From positions 1 to 5,340 of the forward strand of contig SLNU01000023.1 of assembly GCA_007132865.1 (NCBI GenBank): a stretch of DNA of 5,340 bases, in the 5' to 3' direction. The position numbers and the translations under genes were made by a program. This document shows positions 1-5,296 of the stretch, piece by piece. Under the pieces are notes generated by a model, which had not been told where the DNA came from, made no database searches, and saw only the letters and a list, made by a program, of their open reading frames with translations. This DNA comes from Bacteroidales bacterium (GTDB lineage Bacteria; Bacteroidota; Bacteroidia; Bacteroidales; UBA7960). The first letter of the stretch is position 1, and every line of letters begins with the position of its first letter.

Positions 1-1071
1 ATGGATCTGCGCACCGAGGGTGTCCCCAAGTAATTCGCGGGGGGTTTTGCCCACAACTTGCTCCAGCGGGATTCCCGTCAGTTTCTGGTGGGTCGGGTTG
101 GTTCGCACAAAACGGAAAACCTTTTCCTCAATGACCTCGACCAGGAACAGGGCCTCCCTGCTGCCATTAAACACCCTTTCATAATCCTGCGACAAACGGG
201 TCAGTTCCGCCTCCTTAACCTTCAGTTCCGTGATATCCGTAACGACGGCGATGGTACCTGCCACCCTTCCTCCCCTGAAATAGGGAACCCCCGTGACCAT
301 GACCGGCACCAATTGTCCCGCTTTGGAAACCAGGCGGGTTTCATAGGTGTTGCTTTCCCCTGTCTTGCGCAGGGCCCATGCCGCCTTCAATCGGTGGAGA
401 TCATCCGGATGGGTGAATTCTCGCGGCTTTCTGCCCAGCAGTTCTTCGGGCAGGAAGCCAAGCATGTCTGCATATGCCCGGTTCACATACTGGAAAAAAC
501 CGTCTGAATTGGTAACGGTGAGGCCCTGCCCCATGACGTTCATGACCTGCCTGGCAAACTCCCGCTCTATCTGCACATTCTCCTCTGCCAATAACTGCTC
601 AGCCCGAACCTCTTCCAGCTGCAATGTGCTTTGCTTAACCTGCCGGTACAGGTCCTCCTTTTCTGATGCGTTCGTATCTTCCAATGCTTTTAACCGAAAA
701 AGAAGCTTCAGTTTTGCAAACAATATTTTGGGGTTCGTCGGATAGGAAAGATGCAAGTCGGCGCCGGCCTCCAAAGATTGAACCTTCAGATCCTTCTCCG
801 TTTTTTTGGGACTCACAGCCAGAACCGGAGTGGTCTTAAGTTGTGCATGGGCCTTTAACTTCCTGCAAAGCTCCAGTCCGTGGATACCGGTGGAGAACAG
901 GTCCAGAATAATAATCTCGGGGCTTTCCTTTAAGGAGACAGACAGGATGTCCTCGCCGGGAGGGGGGAGCAGGAGATGGACACCGGGAAAATATTCACGG
1001 AAAAAATTGTGGAAAAAAAGCACTTCCTTTTTTTCCGGGATCAGGGCAAGGACTTTTCCTGACGGGTTCAT
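1..1071 (-). CDS. Sensory protein with degenerate receiver and PAS domains (probable hybrid histidine kinase), N-terminal part
   Basis: The frame is open from the ATG at 1071 to the left edge (357 residues, no stop), so the C-terminus is missing. Residues 6-127 have the receiver-domain pattern: an initial hydrophobic strand, an IIILD strand ending at Asp57 (the phosphoacceptor position), and a LEAGAD segment near residues 100-105. The N-terminal acidic pair is absent (Ile-Pro-Glu at 11-13), and the usual KP lysine is Tyr110. Residues 128-175 are charged and heptad-like, probably a coiled coil. Residues 176-285 form a PAS domain (DGFFQYVNRAY, LLGR, HPDD, then a GTIAVVTDITELK end). A second PAS starts near 297 and is cut by the edge. 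A kinase core is expected beyond the window but not seen. An in-frame stop at 1093-1095 leaves 1071 as the only upstream ATG. The gene is divergent from ccmB; its signal and targets are unknown. Confidence 0.88.
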   Translation of the reverse strand, partial: MNPSGKVLALIPEKKEVLFFHNFFREYFPGVHLLLPPPGEDILSVSLKESPEIIILDLFSTGIHGLELCRKLKAHAQLKTTPVLAVSPKKTEKDLKVQSLEAGADLHLSYPTNPKILFAKLKLLFRLKALEDTNASEKEDLYRQVKQSTLQLEEVRAEQLLAEENVQIEREFARQVMNVMGQGLTVTNSDGFFQYVNRAYADMLGFLPEELLGRKPREFTHPDDLHRLKAAWALRKTGESNTYETRLVSKAGQLVPVMVTGVPYFRGGRVAGTIAVVTDITELKVKEAELTRLSQDYERVFNGSREALFLVEVIEEKVFRFVRTNPTHQKLTGIPLEQVVGKTPRELLGDTLGAQIH

Positions 1072-1099
1072 CCTTAGGTTTAAAAAGGTTCGTTATCTT

Positions 1100-1107
1100 T
1101 ATGTTTG
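1100..1107 (+). promoter_or_regulatory. Candidate -7 box of the ccm operon
   Basis: TATGTTTG matches the Bacteroidota -7 consensus TAnnTTTG exactly and lies 65 bp upstream of the ccmB ATG. Only an imperfect TTTA at 1079-1082 stands in the -33 region, with 17 bp between the two, slightly shorter than usual. It lies within 7 bp of the opposing -7 box at 1114-1121, so the two promoters would be back to back and could interfere with each other. Confidence 0.4.
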
Positions 1108-1113
1108 TCGAGC

Positions 1114-1121
1114 CAAAAATA
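1114..1121 (-). promoter_or_regulatory. Candidate -7 box of the sensory gene
   Basis: Read on the minus strand this is TATTTTTG, an exact match to the Bacteroidota -7 consensus TAnnTTTG. It lies about 43 bp upstream of the ATG at 1071, giving a leader of roughly 35 nt. No TTTG element is seen at the usual distance upstream, so the call rests on the -7 box alone in AT-rich DNA. The same octamer occurs upstream of efp. Confidence 0.4.
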
Positions 1122-1172
1122 ACCAAATTTTAAGCAATTTAGCTAATTTTACTTACCGCAATTAAATTTGGA

Positions 1173-1832
1173 ATGGGGATCTCATCTGTACTGGCGCTGA
1201 TACGTAAAGAGGCAAGCCTGGAATGGAGGCAAAAGACAGCTTTTGGCGGGGTGATGCTTTACCTGGTCTCGACGGTTTTCGTCTGCTACCTTTCATTCAG
1301 CGGGATGATTCCTGACAGGACGTGGAATGCCCTTTTCTGGATCATCATGCTTTTTGCCTCCTTCAATGCCATTCTGAAAGGTTTTATCCAGGAAGGGAGC
1401 GGGAGGCTGGTCTGGTATTACACCCTGGTTCCGGCACAGGTGCTTTTAAACGCCAAGATCATATACAATGCCTTGGTGATGGTTGTATTGTCACTGCTCG
1501 GTTTGTTGGTTTTTATGGTATTTATGGGGGATCCAATTCAGAACCACACCTTGTTTTTTACAGGCATGCTGCTGGGCATCAGTGGTCTTTCCGCTGTTTT
1601 AACAATGGTCTCTGCCATTGCCGGCAAGGCCAGGAACAATTTCACCCTGATGGGGGTTTTGAGTTTTCCCCTGGTTTTACCACAGATCCTCGTGCTCATC
1701 AGGGTCTCGGGAGCAGCCATTCAGGGGGAGGCCCTGCAGTCTCACTGGCAAGGCCTGCTGGTGCTTCTCCTGTTGACAGGGCTGGGGGTTGTACTGGCCA
1801 ACCTTTTATTTCCGTATATTTGGAGGGAGTAA
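1173..1832 (+). CDS. ccmB: Haem exporter / cytochrome c maturation permease CcmB
   Basis: This 219-residue protein has the length and architecture of CcmB, the permease of the CcmAB module that, with CcmCD, releases haem-loaded CcmE in the inner membrane. A cytoplasmic amphipathic start (LIRKEASLEWRQK, residues 9-21) is typical of the family. Six hydrophobic segments follow at about 24-42, 52-70, 95-117, 128-149, 158-177 and 194-214. The LSFPLVLPQIL stretch (163-173) resembles the conserved proline-rich segment of CcmB. It is the first gene of ccmBCDE, and its TAA overlaps the ccmC ATG by one base (TAATG), suggesting translational coupling. No good Shine-Dalgarno precedes the ATG, which is normal for Bacteroidota. 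Its ATPase partner is not adjacent; the candidate is the minus-strand gene at 3827-4495. Confidence 0.9.
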   Translation: MGISSVLALIRKEASLEWRQKTAFGGVMLYLVSTVFVCYLSFSGMIPDRTWNALFWIIMLFASFNAILKGFIQEGSGRLVWYYTLVPAQVLLNAKIIYNALVMVVLSLLGLLVFMVFMGDPIQNHTLFFTGMLLGISGLSAVLTMVSAIAGKARNNFTLMGVLSFPLVLPQILVLIRVSGAAIQGEALQSHWQGLLVLLLLTGLGVVLANLLFPYIWRE

Positions 1833-2521
1833 TGATAAAAAATTATAAGGCCGGCTGGTGGAAATTTCTGGGCATCCTGCTGCTTCTATATGTTGTGGCT
1901 GGCGGATTGCTTTACGAGGTACCGCAGCTGCCGGTCATCCGGGAAAGCATCCGCAATGTCTACTTCCATGTAGGCATGTGGTTCGGTATGATGTTCATCA
2001 CCTTTGCCGCCCTGGTCTTCAGTATCCGGTATTTGCGCCTTCAGCGCGCGGAGGATGATCTGAGGGCGGCTGCGGCAGTGAAAACCGGACTGGTTTTCGG
2101 GACACTCGGACTGCTAACCGGGATGGTTTGGGCAAGGTTTACCTGGGGGCAGTTCTGGGTCAATGACCCCAAGCTAAACGGGGCGGTTGTGGGCATGTTG
2201 ATATATCTCGCATATATGGTCCTCCGGGGTTCGGTGGAAGAGCTTGAAAAAAGAGCGCGACTGGCAGCGGTTTACAATGTCTTTGCATTTGTGCTCTTCT
2301 TTGTGTTTATCATGATCCTGCCAAGATTGGCGGAAGCATCCATACATCCCGGAACCGACGGGAATCCCGCCCTGGCTTCGGGTGACCTTGCACCAATGAT
2401 GAGAAAGGTGTTTTTCCCGGCCATGGCCGCCTGGTTTATCCTGGCGTGGTGGGTTTTTTCCCTCTACTACCGCCTGGACAGGCTTCGCCATCAAATTGCT
2501 GAATTAACTGAAAATTATTAG
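1832..2521 (+). CDS. ccmC: Cytochrome c biogenesis haem handling protein CcmC (CcmC/CcsA family)
   Basis: A 229-residue integral membrane protein that presents haem to CcmE at the outer face of the inner membrane. Six membrane segments are visible at about 11-30, 48-66, 83-101, 117-132, 147-164 and 194-212. The family's tryptophan-rich loop is at 105-115 (WGQFWVNDPKL), with Asn111 where proteobacterial CcmC usually has Trp (WxWD) and Lys114 where Arg is usual. His46 in the first periplasmic loop (YFHVGMW) and His172 in the third (SIHPG) are the expected haem axial ligands flanking the loop. The frame stays open upstream to an ATG at 1322, but that extension lies inside ccmB and reads as non-protein-like sequence. 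The start at 1832 overlaps the ccmB stop and gives the usual CcmC length. The small CcmD-like gene follows 3 bp after the stop. Confidence 0.92.
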   Translation: MIKNYKAGWWKFLGILLLLYVVAGGLLYEVPQLPVIRESIRNVYFHVGMWFGMMFITFAALVFSIRYLRLQRAEDDLRAAAAVKTGLVFGTLGLLTGMVWARFTWGQFWVNDPKLNGAVVGMLIYLAYMVLRGSVEELEKRARLAAVYNVFAFVLFFVFIMILPRLAEASIHPGTDGNPALASGDLAPMMRKVFFPAMAAWFILAWWVFSLYYRLDRLRHQIAELTENY

Positions 2522-2524
2522 GCC

Positions 2525-2710
2525 ATGTTTGAAGCAGGTGACAAGATATTTGTGGCGGTGGCTGTCATTTCCCTTATTATACTGGGTCTGGCGGCATTTA
2601 TGTTTTACCTGGAGCACCGCATTGGCCGGTCTGAAAAAAAACTAAGGGAACTGAAAGAGCGCCTGGAGCCCGGGCCATCCGGAGAACGTGAGATCGAACC
2701 AGAGCACTGA
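2525..2710 (+). CDS. ccmD: Small CcmD-family membrane protein
   Basis: A 61-residue protein with one membrane segment at about residues 8-28, followed by a basic, helical, coil-prone tail (HRIGRSEKKLRELKERLE, 31-48). In System I, CcmD is a small single-span protein that associates with CcmC and CcmE and helps release holo-CcmE. Bacteroidota carry a divergent CcmD-like family in this position, sometimes with an extra N-terminal signal segment, which is absent here. The call rests on size, topology and placement between ccmC and ccmE rather than on catalytic residues. The final codons (REIEPEH) are encoded by the first unit of an imperfect tandem repeat that runs on into the intergenic gap. Confidence 0.8.
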   Translation: MFEAGDKIFVAVAVISLIILGLAAFMFYLEHRIGRSEKKLRELKERLEPGPSGEREIEPEH

Positions 2711-2762
2711 AATAAAACCGGGAGCACTGAGATCGAAACGGGAAAACACTGAGATCGTAACT
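2690..2762 (+). repeat. Imperfect short tandem repeat across the ccmD end and ccmD-ccmE gap
   Basis: Four consecutive units begin with GAGATCG or a variant, and three end with CACT: 2690-2708 (19 bp), 2709-2728 (20 bp, diverged start GAAATAAAACC), 2729-2750 (22 bp) and a partial fourth from 2751. The 11-mer CACTGAGATCG occurs exactly at 2725-2735 and 2747-2757, and CACTGA recurs at 2705-2710, where it contains the ccmD stop. Unit lengths are not multiples of three overall, so the array is not a protein repeat. Replication slippage is the simplest origin. Confidence 0.75.
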
Positions 2763-2773
2763 ACTGTAATGCC

Positions 2774-3202
2774 ATGAAAAGATCCCACATCATCGCCCTG
2801 TTGTTCATCGTGGTAGCCATCGGTGCCATTGTCAGTACGGTGTACAATGCCGGCACTTATTCCAGTTTTTCTGAAGCCCGCATGCATCCAGGGCGGGAGG
2901 TGCATATCATCGGGGAGCTGGTACGTGAAAAACCCATGGAGGAAGTCCTGTTGGAGAACACCTTGGTATTGCGGTTCCATATGCGTGACAGCCACGGTGA
3001 AGAGTCTGAAGTAATCTATTTTGGAGCCAAGCCGCAGGATTTTGAGAAATCCGACCAGGTGGTACTCATTGGCAGTTACAGGGAAGAACAATTCATTGCC
3101 TCCAGCCTCCTGTTGAAGTGTCCATCAAAATACAATCCTGAAGACCTTCAGCCTGAGGAATTCGAAACCCAGACGTACTCTTACTTAACCCGCTCTGAGT
3201 AG
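2774..3202 (+). CDS. ccmE: Cytochrome c maturation haem chaperone CcmE, CxxxY type
   Basis: A 142-residue haem chaperone with one N-terminal membrane anchor (about residues 5-24) and a periplasmic OB-fold domain. It takes haem from CcmC and passes it to the cytochrome c ligase. Beta-rich segments typical of the family are visible ([11 protein letters not shown], 40-50; [24 protein letters not shown], 93-116). At the haem-attachment site the sequence is Cys116-Pro-Ser-Lys-Tyr120. Classical CcmE has HxxxY, so a cysteine replaces the haem-binding histidine, as known in archaea and Desulfovibrio. An acidic C-terminal tail follows (121-142). It is the last gene of the operon, and no ccmF follows, because its final seven codons overlap the end of efp on the other strand. 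The ATG at 2774 places a short basic MKRSH just before the anchor. Confidence 0.9.
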   Translation: MKRSHIIALLFIVVAIGAIVSTVYNAGTYSSFSEARMHPGREVHIIGELVREKPMEEVLLENTLVLRFHMRDSHGEESEVIYFGAKPQDFEKSDQVVLIGSYREEQFIASSLLLKCPSKYNPEDLQPEEFETQTYSYLTRSE

Positions 3203-3744
3203 GATCTTGACCGGGTATCCACCCGAATTCGTTCTCCGGTATCTATGAACAGAGGTACGTTCACAACGGCACCGGTTTCGAGTGTGGCCGGCTTTAGTGT
3301 ATTGGTCGCGGTATCCCCCCTTACGCCCGGTTCAGAATAAGTCACTTCCAGGTCAACAAAAGGCGGGAGCTCACAGCTTAGCGGTGTCTCGGTGTCTGCA
3401 TGGTAAACAATCTCCACCTCCTGGCCTTCCTTCAGCAGGTCCGGGGCATTAATCAGCTCTTCCATAATCATCACCTGTTCAAAGGTTTCAGAGTGCATGA
3501 AATGATAGCCGGATTCGTCCTTGTACAGGTACTGATAAGGGCGTCTTTCCACCCTGGCAATATTGATCTTGACCCCGGCATTGAAAGTGTTTTGCAAAAC
3601 CTTGCCGGTTTTCAGGTTCTTGAGTTTGGTGCGCACGAATGCGCCACCCTTGCCAGGTTTTACATGCTGAAATTCAACAATCACATAAAGATCGTTATTG
3701 AATTCGAGGCATAACCCATTGCGGAAGTCTGCTGTTGTTGCCAT
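3181..3744 (-). CDS. efp: Translation elongation factor P
   Basis: A full-length 187-residue EF-P, which binds between the ribosomal P and E sites and relieves stalling on consecutive prolines. An N-terminal KOW-like domain (about 1-63) carries the tip loop KPGKGGAF, with Lys32 at the position of the modified lysine (Lys34 in E. coli). Two OB-fold domains follow (about 66-128 and 130-187), ending with the conserved [18 protein letters not shown] stretch. No modifying enzyme is encoded nearby, so the state of Lys32 cannot be read from here. It lies downstream of the ABC ATPase gene after an 82-bp gap containing a promoter-like box and a tandem repeat, and may be transcribed separately. The leader just before the ATG is A-rich, as is common in Bacteroidota. 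Its stop lies inside the end of ccmE on the opposite strand. Confidence 0.97.
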   Translation of the reverse strand: MATTADFRNGLCLEFNNDLYVIVEFQHVKPGKGGAFVRTKLKNLKTGKVLQNTFNAGVKINIARVERRPYQYLYKDESGYHFMHSETFEQVMIMEELINAPDLLKEGQEVEIVYHADTETPLSCELPPFVDLEVTYSEPGVRGDTATNTLKPATLETGAVVNVPLFIDTGERIRVDTRSRSYSERVK

Positions 3745-3765
3745 TCGATGTTTTTTTTGAGGCTA

Positions 3766-3773
3766 CAAAAATA
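3766..3773 (-). promoter_or_regulatory. Candidate -7 box of efp
   Basis: On the minus strand this reads TATTTTTG, an exact match to TAnnTTTG, 21 bp upstream of the efp ATG (leader about 15 nt). There is no clear TTTG at the -33 spacing. That region falls inside the tandem repeat at 3788-3829. The box argues for efp having its own promoter in addition to any read-through from lpxA and the ATPase gene. Confidence 0.45.
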
Positions 3774-3787
3774 GTAAAAAATCAATA

Positions 3788-3829
3788 GCCCGGTCTGACT
3801 AAACGTTTGCCCGGTCCGACCAAACGTTA
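3788..3829. repeat. 21-bp direct tandem repeat upstream of efp
   Basis: Two adjacent 21-bp units (3788-3808 and 3809-3829) share the pattern GCCCGGTCyGACyAAACGTT, with two C/T differences in the first 20 bases. Each unit holds two short dyads: GGTCyGACy (perfect in the second unit) and the palindrome AACGTT. The second unit contains the stop codon of the minus-strand ABC gene. The first lies 15 bp upstream of the candidate efp -7 box, covering its -33 region. It may be an operator with two sites two helical turns apart, or simply a slippage duplication. Confidence 0.85.
3802..3828 (-). other. Perfect 8-bp inverted repeat at the end of the ABC ATPase gene
   Basis: AACGTTTG (3802-3809) and CAAACGTT (3821-3828) are exact reverse complements separated by 11 bases, so the minus-strand transcript could form a hairpin right at the stop codon of the ATPase gene. 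The nearest T-run on the minus strand begins roughly 20 bases later, so it is not a classical intrinsic terminator. It arises from the palindrome AACGTT being present in both tandem units, and could act as a weak terminator, an RNA stabiliser or a protein binding site. Confidence 0.5.
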
Positions 3830-4495
3830 CCGGCAAGCGCCCCCCGACCAGCCAGTCCTTCCCGATTCCATCTTCCGCCCTGGTTGTTCCAGGCGGATAA
3901 AATGCCCACAGCCCGGGTACTCCTCTTCCTTGTGGTTGGATGCAATGACAATGGTCCGGTCTGTGCCGTAACATTGCAATAGTTCCTGGTACCATGCAAC
4001 CCCTTCGCTGTCTAGGTGGCTGCATGGTTCATCCAGCAGCAGCAGTGGGGAGTTGCCCATGATGGCAAGCAGCAGTTTTACCCGCTGCAGCATTCCTGAT
4101 GAGTATTGTCGGATGGGCTTGTGGATATGGTCTTTAAGCAGAGAGATATCCAGCAGGTCCTGCTCCTGAAAGCCTGGCAAAAAGGCCCTGAATTTTCTCT
4201 GGAACCGGATGATTTCGGGCAGTGTAAACTCCTCTATGATCTCCATGGAGGGCGCAGCCAGTCCGATGTACCGGAAAACCTCGTCCGTGTCCAGGACCTG
4301 CTCATTATGCTGCCACCTGACAGACCCTTCGCTGGCAGAGAGATATCCTGCAAGCATCAGCAACAAGCTCGACTTTCCTGAGCCGTTCCTTCCGGTAATG
4401 GCCGTCCGGTTCCCGGCAGAAATTTCCTGGCTGAGGCCGCGGAATATCCACCTCTGGTTGAATTTCTTGCCGGCATTTTGCAGCTGGATCTCCAT
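3827..4495 (-). CDS. ccmA: ABC transporter ATP-binding protein, CcmA-like
   Basis: A 222-residue stand-alone ABC ATPase, close to the usual size of CcmA. Motifs in order: Walker A GRNGSGKS (35-42), signature YSSGMLQRVKL (131-141), Walker B LLLLDEP (151-157), D-loop SHLD (159-162) and H-loop His188 (ASNHKEE). The Q-loop region (78-98, IGLAAPSMEIIEEFT) has no glutamine. No membrane segments are present, so it needs a permease partner. CcmB, encoded nearby in an operon without its own ATPase, is the best candidate, giving the ATPase that drives holo-CcmE release. The gene starts 12 bp after the lpxA stop and is probably co-transcribed with it. The last 20 or so residues are Gly/Arg-rich and look poorly conserved. 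The ABC assignment is firm; the CcmA assignment rests on size, overall similarity and context. Confidence 0.75.
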   Translation of the reverse strand: MEIQLQNAGKKFNQRWIFRGLSQEISAGNRTAITGRNGSGKSSLLLMLAGYLSASEGSVRWQHNEQVLDTDEVFRYIGLAAPSMEIIEEFTLPEIIRFQRKFRAFLPGFQEQDLLDISLLKDHIHKPIRQYSSGMLQRVKLLLAIMGNSPLLLLDEPCSHLDSEGVAWYQELLQCYGTDRTIVIASNHKEEEYPGCGHFIRLEQPGRKMESGRTGWSGGACR

Positions 4496-4507
4496 ACTGA
4501 TCGCTGA

Positions 4508-5296
4508 CTAGCTTTCCTTTTGGATGTAACCCTTCATCACACCACGGCTGGAGGAGGTGATGAAGTTGATGATCTCATCCCTTTCCGGGCTGGCCGGGAG
4601 CGCTGTCCCGATGTGGGCCACTGCCTGGGAAATGTTCAGGTTCCTTGAATAGATGATGCGGTAGATATCGTGGATCTCGTTGATCTTTTCACTGGTAAAG
4701 CCCCTCCTTCTCAGTCCGACACTATTTATTCCCGCAAAGGAAAGGGGATCCCTCGCGGCTTTTGTGTAAGGCGGAACATCCTTTTGGACGAGTGATCCAC
4801 CGGAGATCATGACGTGGGCCCCGATGTTGACGAACTGGTGCACAGCCGAGAGTCCGCCTACGATGGCATAATCGCCAATGGTGATGTGTCCGCCAAGGTT
4901 TACGGCATTGGCCAGGATACAATGATCGCCGACCACACAATCATGGGCCACGTGCACATAGGCCATCAGCAGGCTGTGGCTGCCGACCACGGTCTTCATG
5001 CTTGCACTGGTGCCCCGGTTTACGGTCACAAACTCCCTGATCGTGGTGGAATCTCCGATCTCCACGGTGGTTTCCTCCCCGCCGAACTTCAGGTCCTGTG
5101 GAATGGCGCCAATCACCGCACCAGGGAAGACACGGCAGTTCCTGCCAATGCGGGTCCCCTCCATGATGGTTGCGTTGGATCCGATCCAGCTTCCTTCGCC
5201 GATCTCCACGTTTTTATGAATGGTCACAAAAGGTTCGATCACGACATTGTCTGCAATCTTTGCTTCGGGATGTACGTATGCCAGTGCCTGGTTCAT
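4508..5296 (-). CDS. lpxA: UDP-N-acetylglucosamine O-acyltransferase LpxA
   Basis: A 262-residue cytoplasmic enzyme (the E. coli protein is also 262) that transfers a 3-hydroxyacyl chain from ACP to the 3-OH of UDP-GlcNAc, the first step of lipid A synthesis. Residues 1-185 are left-handed beta-helix hexapeptide repeats (VVIEPF, VEIGEG, ITIGDY and others). Catalytic-site residues are present: His118 in HVAHDC (E. coli His125), His137 in GGH (His144), His153-Gln154 (His160) and Asp68 in PQDLK. Gly166 aligns with E. coli Gly173, the acyl-length ruler position, so nothing blocks a long acyl chain. The C-terminal helical domain begins around the GLRRRGF motif (194-200). The start overlaps the upstream fabZ stop (ATGA), indicating translational coupling. 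Confidence 0.97.
   Translation of the reverse strand: MNQALAYVHPEAKIADNVVIEPFVTIHKNVEIGEGSWIGSNATIMEGTRIGRNCRVFPGAVIGAIPQDLKFGGEETTVEIGDSTTIREFVTVNRGTSASMKTVVGSHSLLMAYVHVAHDCVVGDHCILANAVNLGGHITIGDYAIVGGLSAVHQFVNIGAHVMISGGSLVQKDVPPYTKAARDPLSFAGINSVGLRRRGFTSEKINEIHDIYRIIYSRNLNISQAVAHIGTALPASPERDEIINFITSSSRGVMKGYIQKES

Noticed and set aside
58..1165. Three plus-strand open frames across the first kilobase
   Set aside because: The minus strand encodes clear receiver-like and PAS domains over the same DNA, and the plus-strand products show no recognisable domain.
1163..1170. TAAATTTG, an exact TAnnTTTG match just before ccmB
   Set aside because: It ends 2 bp before the ATG, so transcription would start inside the gene; the box at 1100-1107 is better placed.
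1322..1831. Open 170-codon N-terminal extension in frame with ccmC
   Set aside because: It lies wholly within ccmB in another frame and has no membrane or domain character; CcmC has its normal length from the ATG at 1832.
2642..3091. 149-codon minus-strand frame opposite ccmD and ccmE
   Set aside because: It is a shadow of ccmE, which shows an anchor segment, OB-fold strands and the haem-site motif in the plus frame.
3176..3216. Possible terminator hairpins between ccmE and efp (TACTC/GAGTA; ACCCG/CGGGT)
   Set aside because: Stems are only 5 bp with loops of 16-19 bases and there is no T-run, so they do not support a terminator call.
3799..4025. Minus-strand open frames at the end of the ATPase gene, running on toward efp
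   Set aside because: They are out of frame with the ABC motifs, have no domain signal, and run through the tandem repeat and promoter-like region.
4778..4818. Possible change at the LpxA acyl-length ruler position
   Set aside because: Counting against the E. coli sequence as I recall it places Gly166 at the Gly173 position, so the ruler glycine is kept; the Leu nearby aligns with a different residue.
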